Source: Candidatus Anammoximicrobium sp.
GTDB lineage: Bacteria > Planctomycetota > Planctomycetia > Pirellulales > Pirellulaceae
DNA: 64,000 bases
NCBI GenBank assembly: GCA_012515235.1
Contig: JAAYYU010000311.1
Coordinates: 124,001 to 188,000 of the forward strand
Direction: 5' to 3'
Shown here: positions 1 to 6,791 of the stretch, one piece after another
Layout of the letters: the number at the start of each line of letters is the position of its first letter
Position numbering within the stretch: position 1 is the stretch's first letter
Translations under genes and position numbers: made by a program
The notes under the pieces: model-generated
What the model saw: the letters and a program-made list of their open reading frames with translations, nothing else
Databases searched by the model: none
What the model was told of the DNA's origin: nothing

Positions 1-1
1 T

Positions 2-2296
2 CGGCGGCTGCGGATCACGGTGCGCGGCGTCGTGCAGGGCGTCGGGTTCCGGCCGTTCGTGTACCGCACGGCCTGCGAGGAATCGCTGCGCGGGTGGGTG
101 CTGAACGAAGCGGACGCGGTGCGGATTGAAGTCGAGGGGAACGACGGATCGCTGGACCGATTCCTGCAGGCGCTGCGGCAGACGCATCCGCCCCAGGCCA
201 GGATCGACTCGCTGGAGGTAAGCGAGGTCGCCACTGCATCCGACGCGCCGGCTCCGGAGGGATTCGAGATCCGCGCCAGTTCCGGCCAGGCGGAACGGCG
301 TCCCACCCTTCCCGCCGATCTGGCCATGTGTGCCGAGTGCTTGCAGGAGATCTCGGATCCGCGGCAGCGCCGCTATCGTTATCCGTTCACGAACTGTACC
401 AACTGCGGCCCCCGCTGGTCGATCATCCGCCAACTGCCGTACGACCGGCCGCGGACCTCGATGCACTCGTTCGCGATGTGCGGCGATTGCCAGGCCGAAT
501 ACGGGAATCCCGGCGACCGGCGATTCCACGCCCAGCCGATCGCCTGCCCGAAGTGCGGGCCGCAGCTGACGCTGCTGGACGCCGCCGGACGGCCGCTGGC
601 CGAACGCGATCTCGCCCTGCGCCAAGCCGCCGACGCGGTAGGCGCGGGTCGGATCCTGGCCCTGCAGGGGCTGGGCGGGTTCCAATTGATCGCGGATGCG
701 ACCAGCGAGTTGGCAGTCCAGCGGTTGCGCGAGCGCAAGCGGCGGCCGGACAAGCCGCTGGCGATCATGCTCGGCCCGCTGTCCGAAGTCCGCCGCCGCT
801 GCCGGGTGTCAGAGGCCGAGGCAGCGGCGCTCCAGTCGCCGGCCGCTCCGATTCTGCTGCTGGCCCGCCGCCGGGACGCGGACGGTGTCGACGATATCGC
901 CCCCGCGGTCGCGCCCGGCAATCCGCAACTGGGCGTGATGTTGCCATCCACGCCGCTGCACCACCTGCTGCTGGCCCACGCCGCGCGGCCGTTGATTTGC
1001 ACCAGCGGCAACCTGTCGGAGGAGCCGATGGCGATTACGGCCAGGGACGCGGTGACGCGGCTGGGGTCGGTCGCGGACCTGCTGCTGACGCACGACCGGC
1101 CGATCGTCCGGCCGGTGGACGATTCGGTGGCACACGTGATTGCCGGACGCTTGCAGATCCTCCGCCGGGCGCGCGGCTATGCCCCGTTGCCCATCCGCAT
1201 GCACTGCGAACTGCCTGTGGTCCTAGCGGTCGGCGGGCACCTGAAGAACACCGTGGCGCTCAGCCTCGGCGAGTCCGTCGTCATGACGCCGCACGTCGGC
1301 GACTTGGAAACGGCGCTCAGCGTCCAGGTCCATCGCCAGGCGATCGACGATTTGATTCAGTTCTTCGGCGTGAGGCCGCAGGCCGTAGCCTGCGACCTGC
1401 ATCCCGACTATGCGTCCACGCGGAACGCCGAACGGTTGGCCCAGGCCTGGGGCGTGCCGCTGGTGCCGGTCCAGCACCACCAGGCCCACGTTGCGGCGTG
1501 TGTCGCGGAGCACGGGCTGGCAGGGCCGGTGCTCGGCTTCTCCTGGGACGGCACGGGCTACGGAACGGACCGCACCGTGTGGGGCGGCGAAGCGCTGTTG
1601 TGCGACGGAGCGGAGTACACCCGCGTGGCCCAGTTGCGGACATTTCCGTTGCCGGGCGGCGATCGGGCGGCCCGCCAGCCCAGGCGTTCGGCGCTGGGCG
1701 TGCTGTACGCGATCTTTGGAACCCAGGCGGCAGACGCGGCAGGGGCGTGGTTTACGACCGAGGAATTGGGTATGCTGATCGCAGCCTGCGGGCGGCCGAG
1801 GCTGTTCCCGCGGACCAGCAGCCTGGGCCGGTTGTTCGACGCGGTCGCCGCGTTGTGCGGACTGCCGGCCTGGGTGACGTTCGAAGGCCAGGCGGCGATG
1901 GCCCTCGAGTTTGCCGCGAATCCCGAGGTGCGCGACGCCTATCCGTTGCCGGTCAGGGCGGCCAGGGGAGCCGATCCGGCCGTGCTGGACTGGGAGCCGA
2001 TGATCCGGGCCGTCCTGGCTGACCGCGCTGCCGGCCTGCCCGTGGCGGAGATCGCCGCTCGGTTCCACAACGCATTGGCGGCAGCAGCGGTACAAGCCGC
2101 GCGAATGGCGGGCTGTCGGCAGGTCGTCCTGACCGGCGGCTGCTTCCAGAATGCGTTCTTGACGGAGCGTGTCCAAGCGTCGCTGAGGGACGCCGGGTTT
2201 CAGGTGTACGTGCACAGTGAAGTGCCCCCCGGCGACGGCGGGATCGCCCTGGGCCAAATCCTGATTGCGGCAAAAAAGCTGAACTCAAAAACCTGA
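2..2296 (+). CDS. hypF: Carbamoyltransferase HypF, 5' end cut by window edge
   Basis: HypF makes the cyanide ligand precursor of [NiFe] hydrogenases: it uses carbamoyl phosphate and ATP to carbamoylate the C-terminal Cys of HypE. The reading frame is open to the left edge; residues before the first GTG (20) still match the acylphosphatase domain (RLRITVRGVVQGVGFRPFVY), so only a few codons are missing and GTG 20 is not the real start. Domain order is N-terminal acylphosphatase (about 1-95), two zinc-finger pairs (CAECLQE..CTNCGPR and CGDCQAEY..CPKCGP), a YrdC-like nucleotide domain in the middle, and a C-terminal Kae1/carbamoyltransferase domain with HHQAHVAA, SWDGTGYG and LTGGCFQN. It is first of the visible hypF-C-D-E run. 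The family call is secure. Confidence 0.96.
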   Translation, partial: RRLRITVRGVVQGVGFRPFVYRTACEESLRGWVLNEADAVRIEVEGNDGSLDRFLQALRQTHPPQARIDSLEVSEVATASDAPAPEGFEIRASSGQAERRPTLPADLAMCAECLQEISDPRQRRYRYPFTNCTNCGPRWSIIRQLPYDRPRTSMHSFAMCGDCQAEYGNPGDRRFHAQPIACPKCGPQLTLLDAAGRPLAERDLALRQAADAVGAGRILALQGLGGFQLIADATSELAVQRLRERKRRPDKPLAIMLGPLSEVRRRCRVSEAEAAALQSPAAPILLLARRRDADGVDDIAPAVAPGNPQLGVMLPSTPLHHLLLAHAARPLICTSGNLSEEPMAITARDAVTRLGSVADLLLTHDRPIVRPVDDSVAHVIAGRLQILRRARGYAPLPIRMHCELPVVLAVGGHLKNTVALSLGESVVMTPHVGDLETALSVQVHRQAIDDLIQFFGVRPQAVACDLHPDYASTRNAERLAQAWGVPLVPVQHHQAHVAACVAEHGLAGPVLGFSWDGTGYGTDRTVWGGEALLCDGAEYTRVAQLRTFPLPGGDRAARQPRRSALGVLYAIFGTQAADAAGAWFTTEELGMLIAACGRPRLFPRTSSLGRLFDAVAALCGLPAWVTFEGQAAMALEFAANPEVRDAYPLPVRAARGADPAVLDWEPMIRAVLADRAAGLPVAEIAARFHNALAAAAVQAARMAGCRQVVLTGGCFQNAFLTERVQASLRDAGFQVYVHSEVPPGDGGIALGQILIAAKKLNSKT

Positions 2297-2379
2297 AATC
2301 CCAGATTTCAAATTTCAGATCCCAAATTTCAGATCCCAAATTTCAGATCCCAGATTTCAGATTTCAGATTTCAGATCCC
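2296..2379. repeat. Perfect 12-unit heptamer tandem array after hypF
   Basis: Starting on the last base of the hypF TGA, twelve consecutive 7-bp units follow without interruption. Each fits A-(A/G)-A-T-(T/C)-(T/C)-C: the variants are AAATCCC, AGATTTC, AAATTTC and AGATCCC. The array then decays into AGAATCCC and AT-rich sequence up to hypC. It is strikingly AT-rich for this genome. The first six units include the alternating pair AAATTTC/AGATCCC three times from 2310. Function unknown; it lies inside what should be a hyp transcript. Confidence 0.9.
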
Positions 2380-2428
2380 AGAATCCCAAATTCAAAACAC
2401 CGAAAACCTAAAGCTGAAAACCCAAACC

Positions 2429-2722
2429 ATGTGTCTAGGCATCCCCGGTAAAGTGTTGGAAATCCGCGAGCAAGACGCGTTGCCGATGGGCAAGGTCGAG
2501 TTCGGCGGGATCGCTAAAGAAGTCTGCCTGGCGTACGTCCCCGAGGCGCAAGTGGGCGACTATGTGCTGGTCCACGTCGGTTTTGCGATCAGCAGGATCG
2601 ACGAGGAGGAAGCCCGCGAGATCTTCTCTTACATCGAGCAGATCGGGCAGCTGGGCGAGTTGGAGGACGCGGAGCCTCCGCTGCCTGAGGCGGACGCGGC
2701 GAGCCTGGAGGCGGCGCCGTGA
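2429..2722 (+). CDS. hypC: Hydrogenase maturation chaperone HypC
   Basis: HypC/HybG-type small chaperone (97 aa) that carries the Fe(CN)2CO unit with HypD and delivers it to the hydrogenase large subunit. It begins MCLGIPGKVLEI, with the essential Cys2 right after the initiator Met, and has the usual GDYVLVHVGFAISRID segment. The core ends near residue 75; the last 20 or so residues are an acidic, proline-containing tail (EPPLPEADAASLEAAP) longer than in typical HypC. Its TGA overlaps the GTG start of hypD in a GTGA, so the two are probably translationally coupled, which fits the HypC-HypD complex. Confidence 0.96.
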   Translation: MCLGIPGKVLEIREQDALPMGKVEFGGIAKEVCLAYVPEAQVGDYVLVHVGFAISRIDEEEAREIFSYIEQIGQLGELEDAEPPLPEADAASLEAAP

Positions 2723-3813
2723 AGTACGTCGACGAGTACCGCAACGCCGACGCCGTCGCCCGCTGTGCCGACGCCGTCCGCCGCATCACGACCCGTCCCT
2801 GGAAGATCATGGAAGTGTGCGGCGGCCAGACGCACGCGATCGTGCGGTTCGGACTGGACGAGATCCTGCCTCGCGAGATCACGTTGATCCACGGCCCCGG
2901 CTGTCCGGTGTGCGTCACGCCGATCGAGATCATCGACAAGGCGATCGCCATCGCCGCGCGTCCGGAGGTGATCTTCTGCTCCTTCGGCGACATGCTCCGC
3001 GTGCCCGGCTCGCACCAGGATTTGCTGGCCGTCAAGTCGGCTGGCGGCGACGTGCGCATCGTGTACTCGCCGATGGACGCCGTGACGCTGGCCCGCAAAG
3101 AGCCGCAGCGGCAGGTCGTCTTCTTTGCCATCGGTTTCGAGACCACGGCGCCGGCGAACGTGATGGCGGTGTTGCATGCCGAGCGGCTGGGCTTGGAGAA
3201 CTTCTCCGTGTTGGTCTCGCACGTGCTGGTGCCGCCCGCGATGTGTGCGGTGCTCGATTCGCCCCGAAATCTGGTGCAAGGCTTCCTGGCCGCCGGCCAC
3301 GTGTGTGCCGTGATGGGCGTGGAGGAATACCGGCCGATTGCGGCCAAGTACCGCACGCCGATCGTGGTGACCGGCTTCGAGCCGCTGGACATCCTGCACG
3401 GCGTTTATGCTTGCGTCAGGCAACTGGAGGAAGGCCGGGCCGAAGTCGAAAACCAATACGCTCGCGTCGTTCGCGACGAGGGCAATGCCGCGGCGTTAGC
3501 GCAGCTTCGCAAGGTGCTGCAGACCGTGCCTCGCAAGTGGCGTGGCATCGGTGAGATCCCCGACAGCGGCTGGGCGCTGCGCAAGGAGTACGCCCGCTTT
3601 GACGCCGCGGGCCGGTTTGCGGTCGAAGGCATCGTGGCGGAGGAGCCCGCCGAGTGCCTTGCGGGTGAAGTGTTGCAAGGCCACAAGAAGCCCTTTGATT
3701 GTCCGGCGTTCGGCATCCGCTGTACGCCGGAAAACCCGTTGGGCGCTCCGATGGTCTCCGCCGAGGGGGCCTGCGCGGCGTACTACCGCTACCGCCGCCA
3801 AAGCCGACCGTAG
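2719..3813 (+). CDS. hypD: Hydrogenase maturation iron-sulfur protein HypD
   Basis: HypD is the scaffold on which the Fe(CN)2CO centre of [NiFe] hydrogenase is assembled together with HypC and HypE. Length (364 aa) is normal. Family motifs are all present: CGGQTHAI near residue 35, HGPGCPVC near 61, GFETTAP, SHVLVPPAM, and TGFEPLDIL. The C-terminal part has the cysteine cluster that binds the 4Fe-4S centre (DCPAFGIRCTPENPLGAPMV...GACAAYY). The start is GTG at 2719, four bases before the end of hypC. A gap of about 137 bp separates it from hypE. Confidence 0.97.
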   Translation: MKYVDEYRNADAVARCADAVRRITTRPWKIMEVCGGQTHAIVRFGLDEILPREITLIHGPGCPVCVTPIEIIDKAIAIAARPEVIFCSFGDMLRVPGSHQDLLAVKSAGGDVRIVYSPMDAVTLARKEPQRQVVFFAIGFETTAPANVMAVLHAERLGLENFSVLVSHVLVPPAMCAVLDSPRNLVQGFLAAGHVCAVMGVEEYRPIAAKYRTPIVVTGFEPLDILHGVYACVRQLEEGRAEVENQYARVVRDEGNAAALAQLRKVLQTVPRKWRGIGEIPDSGWALRKEYARFDAAGRFAVEGIVAEEPAECLAGEVLQGHKKPFDCPAFGIRCTPENPLGAPMVSAEGACAAYYRYRRQSRP

Positions 3814-3917
3814 TTCCGGGAGCGCCGGGATGCTTCGCCGTTTTCACCGCCTGATTCCTTGGTTTTTCCCGAATACTGAACCCTGAACCCCGGGACTTTT
3901 CACACTCAACGCCAAAA

Positions 3918-3933
3918 CGGCGACAAGTCGCCG
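3918..3933. repeat. Short hairpin element (CGGCGAC-aa-GTCGCCG)
   Basis: A perfect 7-bp stem with a two-base loop sits in the 137-bp hypD-hypE gap, flanked by AAAA on the left and CACTCCAAAAC on the right. From memory, near-identical tracts ('gcgacaagtcgccgcactcc') recur in planctomycete intergenic DNA; that recollection needs a search. There is no U-tract, so it does not look like a terminator, and hypE follows 17 bp later. Confidence 0.5.
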
Positions 3934-3950
3934 CACTCCAAAACAACGCT

Positions 3951-5033
3951 ATGCCCACTCAAAACGCCGACCCCTTGGCCATGTCCTGCCCCGCGCCGCT
4001 GAGCCGCTATGACACCGTGCAACTCGCCCACGGGGGCGGTGGACGATTGATGCGTAGCCTGATCGAAGGCCTGCTGCTCCCCCAGTTCGCGCGTTCGGCG
4101 GACGCTGCTGGCACCCGGCGACTGCCTCCGCACGACAGCGCCGTGCTCGATCTGGGCGGCGGCCAGCGACTGGCCTTCACCACCGATTCGTTCGTCGTCC
4201 AGCCGTGGCGGTTCCCCGGCGGCGACATCGGCAAACTGGCCGTCTGCGGCACCGTGAACGATCTGGCGATGGCCGGCGCTGTGCCGCGTTTTCTGAGCTG
4301 CGGCCTGATCCTGGAGGAAGGCTTGCCGTTCGACACGTTGCGTCAAGTGATCGCGTCGATGCAACAGGCGGCGGAGGACGCGGGCGTGCAAATCGTAACG
4401 GGCGACACGAAGGTGGTGGATCGGGGCAAAGGCGACGGCATTTTTGTCAACACGGCCGGCATCGGCGTCATCCCGGCGGGCATCGACGTGTCTCCCGCGC
4501 GGGTTTGCGTCGGGGACAAGATCCTGGTTAGCGGCGACTTGGGCCGCCACGGCATCGCCATCATGTCGGTCCGCGAAGGGTTGGAATTCGAGGGCGCACC
4601 GGAGAGCGATTGTGCGCCGCTGGCCGGGCTGGTCGGCCAACTGACCGCGCTCGGCGCCGACTTGCATTGCCTCCGCGACCTGACCCGCGGGGGACTGGCC
4701 GCCGCCGTGATCGAAATCGCCGAAGACGCGCGGGTCGGCATCGAATTGAACGACCTGGCGATCCCCGTGCTGCCTGCCGTGCGTGGCGCGTGCGAACTGC
4801 TGGGCCTGGATCCCTTGTACGTGGCCAACGAAGGCCGCCTGGTCGCGTTCGTTCCCGCAGCCGCCGCCGACCACGCCCTGCACCTCATGCAACAACACCC
4901 GGCCGCTGATCAACCGGCCCTGATCGGCAGCGTCACGGCGGAGCACCCCGGCGGCGTGGAATTGCGCAGCGCCTTTGGCAGCGGCCGCTTGCTGGACCTG
5001 CTCTCCGGGGAACAGATGCCGCGAATCTGCTGA
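3951..5033 (+). CDS. hypE: Hydrogenase maturation carbamoyl dehydratase HypE
   Basis: HypE (360 aa) belongs to the PurM/ThiL-like ATP-binding family. HypF transfers a carbamoyl group to its C-terminal Cys, and HypE dehydrates this to thiocyanate, the CN donor for the Fe centre. The protein ends in the required tail ..EQMPRIC with Cys as the last residue. Other family signs are AHGGGGRLMRSLIE at the N-terminus, DSFVVQPWRFPGGDIGKLAV, CGTVNDLAMAGA, GDTKVV and DLTRGGLAAAV. The ATG at 3951 lacks a good Shine-Dalgarno; the frame and family N-terminus fit it, and the next in-frame ATG (3981) is also possible. Last gene of the visible hyp group. Confidence 0.96.
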   Translation: MPTQNADPLAMSCPAPLSRYDTVQLAHGGGGRLMRSLIEGLLLPQFARSADAAGTRRLPPHDSAVLDLGGGQRLAFTTDSFVVQPWRFPGGDIGKLAVCGTVNDLAMAGAVPRFLSCGLILEEGLPFDTLRQVIASMQQAAEDAGVQIVTGDTKVVDRGKGDGIFVNTAGIGVIPAGIDVSPARVCVGDKILVSGDLGRHGIAIMSVREGLEFEGAPESDCAPLAGLVGQLTALGADLHCLRDLTRGGLAAAVIEIAEDARVGIELNDLAIPVLPAVRGACELLGLDPLYVANEGRLVAFVPAAAADHALHLMQQHPAADQPALIGSVTAEHPGGVELRSAFGSGRLLDLLSGEQMPRIC

Positions 5034-5138
5034 AGGGGACTCAGCGTCATTCGGGGAATCAGTGAGCGGAATGGCACTAGCACCAAACGGGATTTCGACA
5101 CCTTTCCGCGTCGTTGATGAAGTCACGGTTTCGGTGCT

Positions 5139-5235
5139 GGGGTCAGGCTTACAGAATTCAGTTTTGGCCGAGCAGAGTCGTACGACGTGGCTCGCACCAA
5201 ACTCGGCCAAAATTGAATTCTGTAAGCCTGACCCC
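5139..5235. repeat. Long inverted repeat, 34-bp arms, 29-bp loop
   Basis: Left arm 5139-5172 and right arm 5202-5235 are reverse complements over 34 bp with one mismatch (G at 5161 against A). Both outer ends read GGGGTCAGGCTTACAGAATT toward the centre. The loop contains the small palindrome TCGTACGA. It lies about 105 bp after hypE and 200 bp before the end of the convergent esterase gene. It could act as a two-way terminator, but arm length and lack of a U-tract fit a mobile hairpin (MITE/REP-like) better. Confidence 0.85.
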
Positions 5236-5438
5236 ACTTCGCGCGACCGTGCCATCGTAGACAGCGACTTTCCGTGGCAGTCTCCCCTTTCGGAAGAAAG
5301 CGTGAGCCCTTGAACCGTCCACGGAACGGCTTGATCACCCTTTCGTGCTCGCCGGCGGTGACCGGCAAACCGCATGACCGGCGGCTAGCGCCTTGCCGCT
5401 CACCCGTCACCGGACCGTCATTGCTCGAACGGTCGCTA
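5236..5438. other. Non-coding remainder of the hypE-esterase convergent gap
   Basis: No credible ORF. Between about 5350 and 5420 there are several related short blocks around GGTGACCGGC / TGACCGGCGGCTAGCGCC / CACCCGTCACCGG that can pair with each other. Similar 'gcggcaaggcgctagccgcc' tracts are, from memory, repeated in planctomycete spacers. I see no promoter or terminator with a U-run. Confidence 0.35.
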
Positions 5439-6596
5439 CTACTGCCCCGCACGCTCCTTCAGCCATTTGGTCAGGAACCGCAGGCCGCTTTCCACGTGCG
5501 TCTCGTGGCCGCCTTCGCGGAGGTCCATCTCGATGCGGTCCGCGACGCCCAGCCGGCGATAATGCTCCTGGGCCGCCTCGAACTCTTCCAGCACCATCGG
5601 CCACCAGGCGATGCCGTCCTTTTTGCCCGTTTGGATCATCAGCGGCCGCGGGCAGATCAGGCTGGCCACGTCCGAGTCTGTGTGGGAGATCAGCCAGCCG
5701 TCGAAGAACGCGTGTTCTTCCTTGGTTTCCAAAAAACAGCTGTAACGCTCGTCGGGAATCACCATCTTGTTGCGGCGATGATTAAACCAGCCGGCCACGA
5801 CGGCGACTTTGATCCGGGGCTCCAGGGGCGTCCAGAACATGGTGGCCAGTCCGCCCAGGGACAAGCCCCACATACCGACCCGCTCGCGGGCGATGCGTGG
5901 ATCTTCCACCGCTTCGTCCAGCAGTCGCTGCATGCGAACCAGTTCGATGCCCGGCAGGCTCAGGTCAGCCAGCCGGCAGAGTCGCTCGATCCGGTTCCGC
6001 CGCTCGACCGAGCGCAGGTTCAGCGGCGTGACGACTGCGAATCCCGCCTCGACCAGTCGCCGAGCGTAGCTGTGATAGGCGTCGCCCTGGTCCATCACGC
6101 CGAAGTTCCGTTCCGGGAAGCTGCCGATGCCGTGCTGGACGATCACCAGCGGCACGGGCTTGTCGGACGCGGCATCTCTGGGCACCGCGAAGATGCCTTC
6201 GGCAGCCAGGCCGCCCAGCGGCACCGTCAGCCACTCGGCCTGCAGATCGGCCAGCGGCGCGTGCGGCGTGCGCTGGACCGGGCCGGACTTGGTCAGGGCC
6301 GGCGGCTTGATCACGTTCCGCCAGCCCTGTCGCTGCGGTTCGACGCTCTTCAGAAACGCCTCGACACTCGTGTAGTCCCGCTGCCACGCCTTCGCCGCCC
6401 GTTGCGGATACTGCGCCACCAGGTAATCGCGCAGCCAGGCTTCCAGCTGCGCAGCATAGGCATCGGTCCGTTTCTCTTCCATCTCTTTCACGTTCGCGTC
6501 GTGCTGGCCTTCAGCCGGCTCGGCGGCCAAGCCACGTCCGGCAACCGGCGCGAGGGCGATCGGCAACATCACAAGGAAAACCCGGCAAATGGTCAT
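5439..6596 (-). CDS. Secreted alpha/beta-hydrolase (acetyl-xylan-esterase-like)
   Basis: Predicted exported esterase or peptidase-like hydrolase of 385 aa. The N-terminus has a signal peptide (about 1-25: ICRVFLVMLPIALAPVAGRGLA). An alpha/beta-hydrolase core follows, with VIVQHGIGSF near 150-160 (oxyanion region), the nucleophile elbow GLSLGG near 247-252, an acid residue in GKKDGIAWW near 322, and the catalytic His in EGGHETHVE near 364. This is the layout of the large planctomycete group of acetyl-xylan-esterase and dienelactone-hydrolase-like proteins; substrate is not known. ATG 6594-6596 is preceded by AGGAG at a normal distance. It is divergent from rnr and convergent with hypE. Confidence 0.82.
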   Translation of the reverse strand: MTICRVFLVMLPIALAPVAGRGLAAEPAEGQHDANVKEMEEKRTDAYAAQLEAWLRDYLVAQYPQRAAKAWQRDYTSVEAFLKSVEPQRQGWRNVIKPPALTKSGPVQRTPHAPLADLQAEWLTVPLGGLAAEGIFAVPRDAASDKPVPLVIVQHGIGSFPERNFGVMDQGDAYHSYARRLVEAGFAVVTPLNLRSVERRNRIERLCRLADLSLPGIELVRMQRLLDEAVEDPRIARERVGMWGLSLGGLATMFWTPLEPRIKVAVVAGWFNHRRNKMVIPDERYSCFLETKEEHAFFDGWLISHTDSDVASLICPRPLMIQTGKKDGIAWWPMVLEEFEAAQEHYRRLGVADRIEMDLREGGHETHVESGLRFLTKWLKERAGQ

Positions 6597-6715
6597 GGCG
6601 GCGACTCCTGATCGATGATCCCAACAGCGGCCGACAACTCACGGACGAAACGACCGTGAGTGTGGCGAACGACTCATTCTGGCCTCAGCGGCTCGGCGCC
6701 GCAATCAAGCAGGCC

Positions 6716-6734
6716 CGGCTTTTCGGAAAAGCCG
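6716..6734. repeat. Hairpin in the esterase/rnr divergent region
   Basis: CGGCTTTT and AAAAGCCG form a perfect 8-bp stem around a 3-base loop. It lies between two divergent gene starts, so it is not a normal terminator. The core resembles the terminator stem after the small gene at 20514 (GGCTCGGCTT..AAGCCGGGCC), suggesting a shared repeat family. Confidence 0.5.
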
Positions 6735-6777
6735 CTCTTCGGAGTTCTGCCCCATGTCCTGCGACGTGTGCCCGGAC

Positions 6778-6783
6778 TATAAT
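6778..6783 (+). promoter_or_regulatory. Candidate -10 box of rnr (TATAAT)
   Basis: A consensus TATAAT ends 8 bp before the ATG of rnr. Transcription from it would start within a few bases of the start codon, giving a nearly leaderless mRNA, consistent with the absence of a Shine-Dalgarno before this ATG. I see no good -35 box 16-18 bp upstream, so the call is moderate. Confidence 0.45.
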
Positions 6784-6791
6784 CAACGTAC

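Noticed and set aside
6716..6734. Rho-independent terminator
   Set aside because: It lies between two divergent gene starts, so no transcript would end there.
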